A stretch of 64,000 bases of DNA from positions 186,001-250,000 of the forward strand of contig NZ_JAMZEA010000010.1 of the NCBI RefSeq assembly GCF_024172125.1. Reading direction: 5' to 3'. Source of the DNA: Actinomadura rupiterrae (GTDB lineage: Bacteria > Actinomycetota > Actinomycetes > Streptosporangiales > Streptosporangiaceae). The number at the start of each line of letters is the position of its first letter. Within the stretch, counting starts at the first letter, position 1. The notes beneath the pieces were generated by a model. That model was not told where the DNA came from. It worked only from the letters and a program-made list of their open reading frames with translations, and did no database searches. The translations under genes were made by a program, and so were the position numbers. Shown piece by piece: positions 17,264-26,130 of this stretch.

Positions 17264-17287
17264 CGCGGTACTCCTCAGAGGTCCAGG

Positions 17288-17536
17288 TCAGGATCGGGTT
17301 TCGGATTCCGGCGGGGACAGCTCGTCGCCAAACCGGTCGCCACCGGACCGGTCGTCGCCGGACGGCGGCCACAGCACCTCGTGGGCGCCGTGGCCGCGCT
17401 CGGCGAGCGTCCGCTCGGCGGCGGCGAGGCGCGCGGCGACGATGCGGGTGACGGCGCGGCGCAGCAGGTCGCGCCGCTCGGCGGACAGCTCCCCGGTCAC
17501 CCGCACGGTGACCGGGACATGCACGCGGACGGGCAT
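17288..17536 (-). CDS. Small cluster protein with HxPVxV...GxL module
   Basis: An 82-aa protein: a beta-strand-like start VRVHVPVTVRVTGEL, an amphipathic helix to about residue 48 (RRDLLRRAVTRIV...AAERTLAERG), then an acidic/polar tail. The first 40 residues resemble the C-terminal part of the other small cluster protein at 26131-26346 (shared H-x-P-V-x-V, G-x-L, E-x-R-x-x-L-x-R). It sits 24 bp before the 1016-aa gene and 13 bp after the 208-aa gene. An adaptor for the large protein is a reasonable guess. Confidence 0.6.
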   Translation of the reverse strand: MPVRVHVPVTVRVTGELSAERRDLLRRAVTRIVAARLAAAERTLAERGHGAHEVLWPPSGDDRSGGDRFGDELSPPESETRS

Positions 17537-17549
17537 GGGCGGGCCCCCG

Positions 17550-18176
17550 TCAGGGCGCGGTGTAGCCGAGCTGGATGGACGTCACGGTCACCGGGTCGCC
17601 GGTGGCCGGCCCGCTGCCGATCGAGACCGTGTACCGGAAGTTCGCCAGGTCCACGACGGTCGCGGGCGAGGCGGGGATCGGCACGACCGCGCCGAACGCG
17701 GCGTCCTTCGGGATGGCGAACGCGGCGAGCGCGAGGGGCGCGCCGTCCGCGAGGGCGACCTGGTTCAGAACCACCGAGGTGTTCACGTTCGCGGGCGGGG
17801 TGCCCTTGCCGCGCACCCGGATCGAGGTCAGCCGCACCTTGTCCGGCACCGGCAGCGAGACCACGCCGAGCGGCCCGCCGGTGGTCGGCGCGACCGCGGC
17901 GCCGGACAGCTGGAACGACCACGCCGCCGCCGCGCCGACCTGCAGCAACGCAGGCGTGACCGTCAGCAGCGCGGTCGCCGTGCCGACCGGGACCGGCGGG
18001 ACGAGCTGGTCGAACGACGAGCTGATCTGCCCGACCACGGTCCCGACGGCCTTGAGGTCGCTCTCGATCGTGTCGAACCGGATGTTGAACCCGTTGGACC
18101 CGTCCGCGGCGACCAGGTCGCGGAACTCGACCCAGTGCAGGTGGTGGAACTTGGGGACGTAGCTGAAACTAGCCAT
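17550..18176 (-). CDS. Cluster protein with coiled N-terminus and beta-rich body (fibre-like)
   Basis: A 208-aa protein. The N-terminus FHHLHWVEFRDLV is followed by an amphipathic helix (about 30-60, with FNIRFDTIESDLKAV and VVGQISSSFDQL), as in trimeric fibre stalks. The remainder is beta-rich, Val/Ala/Thr-heavy and cysteine-free. It begins 8 bp inside the end of the gpI-like gene, the position at which tail fibre or adhesin genes usually lie. No homologous family is recognised; the fibre reading rests on position and composition. Confidence 0.6.
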   Translation of the reverse strand: MASFSYVPKFHHLHWVEFRDLVAADGSNGFNIRFDTIESDLKAVGTVVGQISSSFDQLVPPVPVGTATALLTVTPALLQVGAAAAWSFQLSGAAVAPTTGGPLGVVSLPVPDKVRLTSIRVRGKGTPPANVNTSVVLNQVALADGAPLALAAFAIPKDAAFGAVVPIPASPATVVDLANFRYTVSIGSGPATGDPVTVTSIQLGYTAP

Positions 18177-21100
18177 CGGAGGCGCTCCTTCGCTGCGCGG
18201 TCCGCCGCGGCGGCAGCGGGCTGCGCACGCGGAACTTGGGGAAGGTGAAGGCGGGGTTGGCGGCGGCCAGGTCGCCCCGCACCTCGACCGTGTGGTCCCG
18301 GATGATCTGGGTGTTGACCTCGACGCCGATCGGGTGCAGGGCGTTGAGGATGTTGAGGACCAGGTCGTACTGGTCCTTGGACAGCACCGTGTTCGGGTTG
18401 TCCAGCTCGGGCCGCAGCCCGACCCGGAAGGTGAACGGCGCGGGCAGGTCGCCGAGCAGGTAGGTCGCCTGCACCCAGGCCAGGCCCGCCGCGTCGCCCT
18501 GCAGGGTCGTCGCGGGCTGCGTCGGGTTGCCGAGCGTGGTGCGCGCCGGTCCGTCGCCGTCCGCTCCGACCGCGCTGGACGCCCAGCCGAGCCGGACCTG
18601 CCCGGTGGCGGGCGGGTCGGTACTGGTCAGGACGGGCGTGACCGACAGGTTCAGCGTCGCGCCCTCGTCCACCTCCAGCACCAGGCCGCCGTCCGCGCCG
18701 GACGGTCCGTGCGCGACGACCAGCTCGCCCGGCCCTTGCCGGACGGTCACGTCCGCGCCGGTCCGGGCGACGTGCCCGAACCCGACGTTGTGCGCGAGGG
18801 CCGCGAGCGTGCCGGGGGCCAGCACCGAGTGCCGCAGCCCGACCTTGCGGCCGTGCGCCGCGAACTCGTCGCCGGTCGCGTTGAACGCCGAGGTCACGGT
18901 GAGCTTCCCTGTCACCGAGCGGCGGGCCAGCTCGTCCAGCAGCGCGTCGAGCAGCTGCCCGACCGCCGGCTGGACGAGGTGGTTGTTCGGATCGGTGCCG
19001 TAGTCGATCCGCGCGTCGTTGTGCTGGACGAGGAACCGGGCGTCGAAGAACTCGAACGGATCGCTGACCACGGCGGTCGGCGCGCCGAGCGTCCCGTCGC
19101 CCGCGACCGACTGCCCGTCCGGGACGTCGGCCGCGCCGAGGCGCAGGATGCGGCTCGCCGACAGCGTGTGCTCCTGGAACGCCACCTCCGCCTTGACCGC
19201 CAGCGCACCGGGCGCGGTGGCCTGGAGGCTGGTGACCGATGCGGGGCTCCCGACCGCGCCGGTCGTGCTCAGCACACCCGCACCTCGCCCCGCCGGGACG
19301 GTCAGCCAGTTCAGCTTCGCCCCGGGCGGAGGCGGCGGACGCAGCGAGAGCGTCGCCGAGTTGCCCACGTCCAGGTCGGTCGGCCCGGCCGGGACGGGTG
19401 ACAACGTCACGGCGAAGTAGTCGCCGAGCGCGGCGGCGGCGTAGACCTGCGTCCCATCGGGCTGGGCGGCCGTCCGGACCGACACGAAGGCGAATCCGGC
19501 GCGATGGGCGAGCGCCGCCAGACGTCCGGCAGGGACCGTCGAGTGGCCGAGCAGCACGGCCCGGCCGGTCGCGCGCAGGTCGCTCGCGCGCGGGTCGAAG
19601 GCCGTCCCGATCCGCAGCCGCCCGGACGGTCCGGGCTCGGCGGCGGCGAGGGCCACCAGCCGGTCCAGCGGATCGGCCAGCCCGACCTGCACCAGGTGCG
19701 GATCGGGCAGCGGCTCGCCCGGGTTCGGCACGCGCGGCGGCGGCGCGGTGAAGTCCACGTCCGCACGGTCGTAGCGCAGCAGGAACGCCGGGTCGAAGGC
19801 CTCCTCGTCGGCGGCGGTCCCGACCGTCCCCGCCTCGGCGGCCCCGCGCCGCCCGGACGCGTCGATCGAGTCGCCGGTCGCGACCGCCACCGGACGCACC
19901 CGCACCAGCCGCGTCCCGCGCACGAGCGGCGCGTTGGCGTCCTGGACGACCAGCGGGTCGGCCAGCCCGCCGACCGTGCCGACCAGCTCGTTCAGCATCG
20001 AGGTCAGGTTGGCCGGGGTGGGCAGCTCCCAGCGCCGGAACACCCGCAGCCGCCGCCGGTAGTGGTCGTCGGCCTCGCCGAGTACCGGCGCGAAGTCGGC
20101 CCGCGCGACCGACGAGATCCGGACCTCGTCGATCGCGCCCCGGAAGGCGCTGCCGCCCGGCCCGATCCGCAGCGGCACGGTGGAGTGGACGAGGCCGAGC
20201 GCGCCGGTCGGGGCGGTGGCGCGCGGCACGCCGTCCAGGAACAGCGTGAGCGTGCCGGCCGGCCCGTCCACGACGCCCGCGACGTGGGTGAACTCGTCGG
20301 TGCGCAGGCCGGTGTCGGCGAACAGCGTGACCGGCGGGCGCGTCCCGTCCGACACCGTCAGCCGCACGTTGCGGGGCACGCCGCGGCCGAAGTCGCCAAC
20401 CGACAGCGCCCAGCCCGCGGCGGTCCCGCCGGGCGCCGGATGCTTGGACAGGATCTGCCCGTCGCCCGAGGACGCGTCGGGCCGCACGAAGCACTCGAAC
20501 GTCGCGCCGCCGCCCGCCGGGATGTCGAACGCCGGATCGGTCGCGACCTCCACGGCCGCGTCGTCCGAGCCGAACCCGAAGGCGGTGCCGTAGCGTCCGG
20601 GGACGCCGGGCAGCACCGCGCCCTTGGGCGTGCCGGGATGCCCGGTCCGTCCGGGGTAGGCGCCGGTCACGTCCTGCGCGGCGCCGGTCGTGTCGTCCAG
20701 GTGGTAGAGCGCGACCGTGCCCGTGTCGAAGCCGTAGGGCAGCGGCGGGAAGCGCGGCACGCCGAGATCGGAGCCGATGAGGTCCAGGCTGCGTCCGATC
20801 GCGCTGAACACGTGGCGCTGCGCGACGACGCGGGCGAGGTGCCGCGTCAGCTGGTCGCGCTCCCCGCCGATCACCCACAGCAGCTTGGCGGTCGTGCCGA
20901 GCAGCGCGGTGACCGTCCAGAACGTGTCGGCGGTGCCGTTAGGGTCGGCCGTCATCTGCAGCCCGGTCAGCCGGATCTGGTCCGACACCGGGACGGGCAC
21001 GGCCGCCGAGAACCCGGCCGGCGTCCCTGCCGGGAACGACATCGTCACCGCCGCCGGAGTGCCGTTGGCCTGGGTGAACGAGACGGTGACGATGGTGTCG

Positions 21101-21312
21101 GACGACAGCCGCCGCGTCGCGGTCAGCACGTACGCGGGTTCGGCCGCGCGGCCGAACCGGGCGAAGTGCTCGGTGAAGCCGTACGGCGGGATCGCCGCCC
21201 TGGTCGGCCCGGTCCCGGGCCGCACGTCCAGCTCCAGGGTGTCGGCGCCGCGCCCGAACGGGACGGTCAGCCGGGCGCCCATCCGGGACGCGGCGGTCAG
21301 CGGCCCGCTCAT
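18169..21312 (-). CDS. gpI/Afp12-like baseplate wedge protein with LamG domain and internal duplication
   Basis: A 1047-aa protein. Residues 140-190 (LLWVIGGERDQLTRHLARVVAQR) and 405-455 (EADDHYRRRLRVFRRWELPTPANLTSMLNELVG) are the phage tail protein I-like parts. Between them, about 195-405, lies a LamG/concanavalin-like module (VALYHLDDTTG, TFECFVRPD, GTLTLFLDG, RGAIDEVRI), probably sugar binding. The C-terminal 540 residues hold two similar units starting at about 506 and 756. ATG 21312 overlaps the gpJ stop. Role: joins the wedge to surface-binding parts of the particle. The LamG insertion is unusual for a wedge protein. Confidence 0.75.
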   Translation of the reverse strand: MSGPLTAASRMGARLTVPFGRGADTLELDVRPGTGPTRAAIPPYGFTEHFARFGRAAEPAYVLTATRRLSSDTIVTVSFTQANGTPAAVTMSFPAGTPAGFSAAVPVPVSDQIRLTGLQMTADPNGTADTFWTVTALLGTTAKLLWVIGGERDQLTRHLARVVAQRHVFSAIGRSLDLIGSDLGVPRFPPLPYGFDTGTVALYHLDDTTGAAQDVTGAYPGRTGHPGTPKGAVLPGVPGRYGTAFGFGSDDAAVEVATDPAFDIPAGGGATFECFVRPDASSGDGQILSKHPAPGGTAAGWALSVGDFGRGVPRNVRLTVSDGTRPPVTLFADTGLRTDEFTHVAGVVDGPAGTLTLFLDGVPRATAPTGALGLVHSTVPLRIGPGGSAFRGAIDEVRISSVARADFAPVLGEADDHYRRRLRVFRRWELPTPANLTSMLNELVGTVGGLADPLVVQDANAPLVRGTRLVRVRPVAVATGDSIDASGRRGAAEAGTVGTAADEEAFDPAFLLRYDRADVDFTAPPPRVPNPGEPLPDPHLVQVGLADPLDRLVALAAAEPGPSGRLRIGTAFDPRASDLRATGRAVLLGHSTVPAGRLAALAHRAGFAFVSVRTAAQPDGTQVYAAAALGDYFAVTLSPVPAGPTDLDVGNSATLSLRPPPPPGAKLNWLTVPAGRGAGVLSTTGAVGSPASVTSLQATAPGALAVKAEVAFQEHTLSASRILRLGAADVPDGQSVAGDGTLGAPTAVVSDPFEFFDARFLVQHNDARIDYGTDPNNHLVQPAVGQLLDALLDELARRSVTGKLTVTSAFNATGDEFAAHGRKVGLRHSVLAPGTLAALAHNVGFGHVARTGADVTVRQGPGELVVAHGPSGADGGLVLEVDEGATLNLSVTPVLTSTDPPATGQVRLGWASSAVGADGDGPARTTLGNPTQPATTLQGDAAGLAWVQATYLLGDLPAPFTFRVGLRPELDNPNTVLSKDQYDLVLNILNALHPIGVEVNTQIIRDHTVEVRGDLAAANPAFTFPKFRVRSPLPPRRTAQRRSASDG

Positions 21313-22625
21313 GACGTCACCGGAGCGATGTCCAGGGCGTCGCCGCCCGCGGCGAACACCGCCAGCTCGTCCGGGCCGATCCGCAGGTTCTCGCCCACCG
21401 CGGCCTCGACGACCGCGCTCTGCGCCGGGACGCCGCCCAGGGCGATCGCGCCGAACGCCGGGGGCAGCCGCCGCAGGTGCAGCCCGCGCACGTCCACCAC
21501 CCCGGGCTGCTCCACGAACACCCGGACGACCTGGGAATACAGCACGTCCCCGCCGAGCCGCTGGGTGGAGATCACGTCGGCGAGCCGCTGCCGGATCGAG
21601 GCCAGCAGCGCCGCGCCGTCCGACCCGGCCTCGACGACCACGGTCGCGCGCACGCCGATCGAGACCGGCTTGGCCTCCACGACGTTCACATGCACACCCA
21701 CGGGACGGACCGCGTCCACCGCGGCCGTCACCCGCTCGAACACGCCCGGTACGGCACCCGTGGTGCGCCAGGGAGCGCGCGGGTCGTGCGCGACCAGGAC
21801 GGTGAAGAAGTACGGCTCGCCGATCCGCCGCGCGTCGGAGCTGAAGGCGCGCTGGTCGAACAGGAAGGTGCCGAAGAAGCTCTGCGAGACGTCCACGCCG
21901 CCGCGCGGGTCCGACACCACCACGTCCAGCACGCCGGTCACGTTGAGCGCGGCCTGCGCGACCGACTCGACCGTCCACAGGTTGCGGGCGAGGCCGGCGA
22001 GACGGGCACGGTAGGAGTCGTCGGCCTCGACGCCCGTCCCACCGGAGAACGCGGCGGGGTTGGCCACGGTCAGCTTCGCCGCGCCGAAGTCGGACAGGAA
22101 CGTCGCGCGGTACGCGGCATCGACATCGACGATCGCCGAGGCCGCCACGTCGCCGCCCGGTCCCGGGACGACCGCTTCCGCGCCGACCGTCGCGGTCGTG
22201 TGCGCGGCGTCGAGCGCGACGAGCGCGGTCGTGACGAACGCCCGCACCGGCGCGGCGGTCACCAGGATCGCGCCCTCGGGCACGGTGTAGGTGCGCCCCG
22301 GCGCGGCGCCGGCCAGCGTGAACCGGACGGTCCCCGTACTGGCGAGGTTGCGGCGCAGCAGCCCGACGTCCTCGCCGAGCAGGTCCAGGTCGTCGCCGAT
22401 CGCGGTGGAGACGAAGTTGCCGTAGTACAGGTCCTCCATCCGCTTCCACAGCTCGCCGTCCTCGGCGGCGGTCACCTCCAGGATCTTGCGCAGCGGGCTG
22501 GTGGACGTCAGGTCCACGTCCGCGAAGACCGCGCGCGCCCGGTCGGACGCCTCGGCCAGGATCCGGTCGATCGGCTTGAGTACGAAACCGTCCTCGGTCA
22601 CTCCGAATTCGGTCACGGCGGTCAC
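21309..22625 (-). CDS. Baseplate J/gp47-like wedge protein
   Basis: A 438-aa protein recognisable as a gpJ/gp47-type wedge subunit (Afp11 in injection systems). It starts with an initiation helix (DRILAEASDRARAVFADVDLTSTSPLRKILEV), has the signature DDLDLLGEDVGLLRR, then the beta-domain with TVPEGAILVTA and ADDSYRARLAG, and the C-terminal YSQVVRVFVEQPGVVDV. gpJ proteins form the outer ring that links hub, gp25 and fibres and triggers sheath contraction. GTG 22625 overlaps the stop of the gp25-like gene (GTGA). Confidence 0.88.
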   Translation of the reverse strand: MTAVTEFGVTEDGFVLKPIDRILAEASDRARAVFADVDLTSTSPLRKILEVTAAEDGELWKRMEDLYYGNFVSTAIGDDLDLLGEDVGLLRRNLASTGTVRFTLAGAAPGRTYTVPEGAILVTAAPVRAFVTTALVALDAAHTTATVGAEAVVPGPGGDVAASAIVDVDAAYRATFLSDFGAAKLTVANPAAFSGGTGVEADDSYRARLAGLARNLWTVESVAQAALNVTGVLDVVVSDPRGGVDVSQSFFGTFLFDQRAFSSDARRIGEPYFFTVLVAHDPRAPWRTTGAVPGVFERVTAAVDAVRPVGVHVNVVEAKPVSIGVRATVVVEAGSDGAALLASIRQRLADVISTQRLGGDVLYSQVVRVFVEQPGVVDVRGLHLRRLPPAFGAIALGGVPAQSAVVEAAVGENLRIGPDELAVFAAGGDALDIAPVTS

Positions 22626-23065
22626 ACCCCCACATCCAGCGTCAGTGCCAGCGGATCGCCGGCCACGGTGTCCACGTCCACGCGCGCGGTCAGCGTGCGC
22701 CGCGTGCGAGCCAGCCCGGCCGCGGCCGCCTGGGCGGGGTCCGCGGCGGTCAGGTCCGGGTCGTCGTCGAAGACCACCCGGCGGATGTCGCGGACGCGCG
22801 GGTCGGCCCCGAGCGTCCGGACGAGGTTGAGCTGCACCAGCTGCTTCACGCCGCTGACGGTGTTCGGCAGGGTGAAGGCGGCGGCGATGTCCAGCCCGTA
22901 CCCGGTGTTGAACGGGTCGGAGCCGAACGGCGTCAGCACGCGCGCCGTGAGCGCCTGCACCAGGTTCGGCAGCCCTTCGACCTCGCGCAGGCCGCCGCCC
23001 GCGAACACCAGGTCGCCGTCGTCGAGCAGCAGGCTGCGGCCGAACGCGGCCGTGGCGGCGCTCAT
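22622..23065 (-). CDS. gp25-like baseplate protein (sheath initiator)
   Basis: A 147-aa protein of the T4 gp25/GpW/Afp9 family. Visible features are GLREVEGLPNLVQALTARVLTPFGSDPFNTGYGLDI, the conserved block in which the loop TPFGSDPFNPxYG precedes a helical segment, and the C-terminal beta strands (RRTLTARVDVDTVAGD). gp25 proteins start sheath polymerisation on the baseplate. ATG 23065 overlaps the PAAR-like stop; the usual family length of about 120-150 aa supports this start rather than longer in-frame ones. Confidence 0.88.
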   Translation of the reverse strand: MSAATAAFGRSLLLDDGDLVFAGGGLREVEGLPNLVQALTARVLTPFGSDPFNTGYGLDIAAAFTLPNTVSGVKQLVQLNLVRTLGADPRVRDIRRVVFDDDPDLTAADPAQAAAAGLARTRRTLTARVDVDTVAGDPLALTLDVGV

Positions 23066-23379
23066 GACGCCACCAGCTTCGTCTGGCCCGCGTCCAGCAC
23101 GGACCAGGTGCCGAGGTCGGTCGCGCCCTGCGCGGTGGCGAGCACTACCGGTTCCTTCAGGATGAGGAGCCGGGTCGCGAGCCCGGCGGTCACGGTGGTG
23201 ACCTTGGTGCACGGTTTCGGGGTCAGGGGGCAACCGGCCACGACAGCGGCGAGCACGTCGGCGCGGACGAGAACGGCCGCCTTGTCCACGTTGAGCTTGC
23301 GGCTCCCCGGCTGCGCCACGACCTTGCCGCCGTGGACGCACTGGAGCACGGAGGACTCGGTGAGAACGGCGGGCATCAC
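23062..23379 (-). CDS. PAAR-like spike-tip protein
   Basis: A 105-aa protein starting MPAVLTESSVLQCVHGGKV, a pattern seen in tip proteins of actinobacterial contractile injection systems. Cys and His (LQCVHGG, AGCPLTPKPC) could bind a metal at the apex as in PAAR proteins. It sits directly behind the VgrG-like hub gene, with which it overlaps by 4 bp, exactly where the tip gene is expected. GTG 23379 or ATG 23376 may start translation. Confidence 0.8.
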   Translation of the reverse strand: MMPAVLTESSVLQCVHGGKVVAQPGSRKLNVDKAAVLVRADVLAAVVAGCPLTPKPCTKVTTVTAGLATRLLILKEPVVLATAQGATDLGTWSVLDAGQTKLVAS

Positions 23380-25037
23380 GACACCGCCACCGAGGATCCG
23401 TCGAGGGTCACGCTGACCGAGCCGTTGGTGAGCGTGACGGGCTTGTCGTCGGTACTGATGGTGATCGCTCCTTGCGAGTCCACGGTGATCGTCGTTCCGC
23501 TCTGGTGCGCGATGGTGAGCGCGTCGTCGGTGGGCGGGTCGGGCCGGACCCCGACCTCGGGGAGGGCGTCCGCGCCGACCGCGAGGCGCAGCCCGGCGGC
23601 CTGCACGACGCGGTGTCCGGACGCGTCGGTGAGGTCGTTGACGCCTTTGCCTACGGGCAGGCCGTCCTCGTCCAGTCCGGTGGGGAGTGCGAGCCAGTGG
23701 TCGCCGGGTTGGGACGGCGGGCGCCGTTGCCCGTCCGCCCAGACGAACCCGGCGACCACCGCGTCATCGACCTCGCCCCGGTTGTGCGCGAGCAGCGCCC
23801 GCATGCCGGGGTAGACGGGTGTGACCAGGCCGGTGCGGTCGAAGGCGAACGCCGAGGCGACCGGCTTGCCGCGCAGCTCGACGGCCGTGCCGACCTCGCC
23901 GGTGGCGGACGCTCCCGCCTGCGAGACCTGGCCGTAGTGCAGCGCGGCCGCAGGGCCGCCGTCGACGCCGGAGGTGTAGGACGTCACCTGGCCGACGTCG
24001 ACGGCGGGGTGGTTGTCGCGGTCCCGGCCGACCGCGTCGCGCAGCCGGTCGGCGACCGCGAGCGCGCCGTCCGCGACGCGCACGCGGTCCCCCGGACCGG
24101 ACGCGACGAGCTGGAGTTCGGTGGTGTACCCGCCGTCCAGCAGGAACCGGTGCACCGCGCGGGTCACCCGCAGCGGCCCGGACGGCACCCCGGACAGGTT
24201 GTTCGTGGTGGCCAGCTGCCCGACGCGAAAGCGCGGATGGCCGAGCACGGTCGCGTCCACGGTCGTCCGGACGGGCGGCCGTGCGAGGTCACCCGCCGGG
24301 AACGAGACGCGGGCGGCGGTGTCCTCGACCGTCGAGCTGCTCAGCGACACCAGGTTGGTGTCGGGGTCCAGCGCGACCGGCGCGGGGTCGGTGGGCGAGC
24401 CCACGGCGGCCCCGAGATGGACGCGCCGGTCCCGCACCACCAGCGCCGTGTCCGCGCGCTCGGCGAGAGCGCCGAGGGCGTCCAGCGCGGAGCCGGCGCG
24501 GACCGCGAGGCCGGCGTCGCCGCCGTCCGGCAGCGTGGAGCCGTCGGCGAGCGTCACGCCCGCCGCCACCGCCAGCGCGGCGGCCAGCTCGACCGCGGGC
24601 GTGCCCGGTTCGAGGACCTGCTCGGCCGGGGTGGAGCGCAGCAGGTAGCCGCCCTCCTCCTGGCCGCCGAGCACCGTCCGGGACAGCCCGTCCGCGCCCA
24701 CGGAGTAGGTGACCGACATGATCCGCCCGACCAGCACCCGCGCGGCGTCCGACCGGATCGCCGGGTCGCCGAAGAACCCCAGGTGGACGGTGGCGTTGAG
24801 GGGCAGCGCGGCGTGCGCGTCGCGGAGCAGCGCGGTCACCTCGGACGGCAGGCTGACCAGGCTGACCTCGAACGCGTCCGCCCGGGCGCCGTCGGCCATG
24901 GACACCGTGATCTCGGCGTCCACGACCGGCGAGCCGCTCAGCGCGTCGTTGGAGACCGTCAGCGGAAGGCCCGGCGGCCCGCCGCCCGGCGCGTCCGCCG
25001 CCGCGATCTCGACCTTGTACCAGAGGACGAAGCTCAT
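23376..25037 (-). CDS. VgrG/Afp8-like hub-spike protein
   Basis: A 553-aa fused hub and spike. Residues 1-330 resemble gp27/late-control D hubs (ITVSMADGARADAFEVSLV, RVLVGRIMSVTYSVG, AVRAGSALDALGALAERA, FRVGQLATTNNLSG, TRAVHRFLLDGGYTTELQL). Residues 370-450 form an OB-fold-like gp5 part (YPGMRALLAHNRGEVDDAVVAGFVWAD). The C-terminal strand repeats (GTTITVDSQGAITISTDDKPVTLT) match a beta-helical needle. It trimerises below the tube and bears the PAAR-like tip. ATGA overlap with the upstream 129-aa gene. Confidence 0.88.
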   Translation of the reverse strand: MSFVLWYKVEIAAADAPGGGPPGLPLTVSNDALSGSPVVDAEITVSMADGARADAFEVSLVSLPSEVTALLRDAHAALPLNATVHLGFFGDPAIRSDAARVLVGRIMSVTYSVGADGLSRTVLGGQEEGGYLLRSTPAEQVLEPGTPAVELAAALAVAAGVTLADGSTLPDGGDAGLAVRAGSALDALGALAERADTALVVRDRRVHLGAAVGSPTDPAPVALDPDTNLVSLSSSTVEDTAARVSFPAGDLARPPVRTTVDATVLGHPRFRVGQLATTNNLSGVPSGPLRVTRAVHRFLLDGGYTTELQLVASGPGDRVRVADGALAVADRLRDAVGRDRDNHPAVDVGQVTSYTSGVDGGPAAALHYGQVSQAGASATGEVGTAVELRGKPVASAFAFDRTGLVTPVYPGMRALLAHNRGEVDDAVVAGFVWADGQRRPPSQPGDHWLALPTGLDEDGLPVGKGVNDLTDASGHRVVQAAGLRLAVGADALPEVGVRPDPPTDDALTIAHQSGTTITVDSQGAITISTDDKPVTLTNGSVSVTLDGSSVAVS

Positions 25038-25423
25038 GCCGCCGCCCCGCCCGCACCGGCCGGGTCCGCGCTCGCGACCCCGCCCACCACGGACGAGCCG
25101 AACGCGCCCGCCGCGTTGAGGTTGCGCGGGTCGAGCCGCAGCGTGACGAACGTCAGCACCAGCTCGTGCGCCGCGTACACGATCCCGGGCACGAGCTTGC
25201 GGCGCAGGATCGGCACCGTGCCGCCGATCTCCTCCCGGTCCACCGCCAGCACCAGGAACGCCCGGTCGGACGGCAGGTCGAGCGGGCCGTCCGCGGCGGC
25301 GAGCACCTCCTCGGCGATGTTGGCGTACAGCCGGAACCGGTAGTCCCGGCCCGCGAAAACCAGCCGGAACGCCTGCGGGAACCCCTCGTCGGCGTCGATC
25401 GGCAGCCGTTGGAAGACCGTCAC
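25034..25423 (-). CDS. Baseplate plug-like protein (cyanophage Pam3 gp18-type)
   Basis: A 129-aa beta-rich protein with FRLVFAGRDYRFRLYANIAEE, FLVLAVDREEIGGTVPILRRKLVPG and a GAFGSSVVGGVA tail. Small proteins of this outline sit between hub and tube genes in minimal contractile phages, where they form the plug or hub-associated ring; the resemblance to the Pam3 gp18 family is my reading, not a search result. GTG 25423 has GGAGGGA just upstream. Located immediately before the hub gene. Confidence 0.55.
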   Translation of the reverse strand: MTVFQRLPIDADEGFPQAFRLVFAGRDYRFRLYANIAEEVLAAADGPLDLPSDRAFLVLAVDREEIGGTVPILRRKLVPGIVYAAHELVLTFVTLRLDPRNLNAAGAFGSSVVGGVASADPAGAGGAAA

Positions 25424-25470
25424 GATCCCTCCTCCCTCCTCGCGGCGCGCACCGGCCGGCGCGCGCCCGC

Positions 25471-25545
25471 GGCGCGTCCTCTCACGGCGCGTCCTCTCAC
25501 GGCGCGTGCTCTCACGGCGCGTCCTCTCACGGCGCGTCCTCTCAC
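25471..25545. repeat. Five tandem 15-bp repeats at the 3' end of the 175-aa gene
   Basis: Five copies of GGCGCGTCCTCTCAC (25471, 25486, 25501 with one change, 25516, 25531), no spacers. The fifth copy contains the stop codon (25542-25544) of the leftward gene, so copies 1-4 lie just beyond the gene end. This is a slippage-type duplication of a gene terminus, not a CRISPR array. Confidence 0.9.
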
Positions 25546-26069
25546 AGCAGGCCCGTCACGGAACGGGCGATCGGGTTGGACGGCACGGTCCCGGGGAGCA
25601 GCGCCGACCCGGCGGCGACGGCCAGGTCGGCGACCTCGCCGAGGGCGGCGAGCAGGCTCGCCCTCGGCACCTCCTCCAGGGCGATCGACACGTCCAGCGC
25701 GTCCCGCCGGTTCACGCTCTGCGTGAAGTGCAGCTCGGTGATCTGCATCTCCAGGCTCACGGTCAGCCCGGACACCACCGAGATCCCGCCCAGCAGCGCG
25801 CCCGGCACGTCCGCGGGCCGCCGGGCGGCGCTGTCGGCGAGCCTGCGGCTCGCCAGCGCCAGCGCCTCCAGCGCCTTCTTCAGCGCCAGCCGGTCCGGCC
25901 CGGCGAGCAGCGCCTCGATCCCGATCCGCTTCCGGGTGGGCTGGGTCGCCTGCACGAACCGGCTGCCCGCGATCCGCTCGACCTCGTAGCCCTCGGTCAC
26001 CGTCATGCTCTGCACGAACAGCAGCGGCACCGGCCCCACCAGGACCGGAACGTTCGTCCCGACCGCCAT
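25542..26069 (-). CDS. Baseplate/tube-associated protein of the particle cluster
   Basis: A 175-aa protein between the tube and hub genes. It opens with a beta segment (VPVLVGPVPLLFVQSMTVTEGYEVERI), then a helical alanine-rich region (about 55-92), and closes with a second beta block (LTVSLEMQITELHFTQSVNRRDALDVSIALEEVPRA). This two-part layout fits adaptor proteins such as LysM/Dit-like or gp53-like tube-hub connectors, but I see no LysM motif. Function inferred from position. ATG 26069 with GAGGG upstream. Confidence 0.6.
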   Translation of the reverse strand: MAVGTNVPVLVGPVPLLFVQSMTVTEGYEVERIAGSRFVQATQPTRKRIGIEALLAGPDRLALKKALEALALASRRLADSAARRPADVPGALLGGISVVSGLTVSLEMQITELHFTQSVNRRDALDVSIALEEVPRASLLAALGEVADLAVAAGSALLPGTVPSNPIARSVTGLL

Positions 26070-26130
26070 GTCCCTCTCGTCCTCTCTGCTCTCTTCCGTG
26101 CTCCGTCCCGGCGGGCCTCGCGGGCCCGGT

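Noticed and set aside
14285..17959. 1224-codon open frame antisense to the 1016-aa protein gene
   Set aside because: Low-complexity composition; the minus-strand frame has a ribosome-binding site, modular structure and cluster context.
25471..25545. Regular 15-bp repeats resembling a CRISPR array
   Set aside because: Units abut with no spacers and are too short; the last one is part of a coding region.
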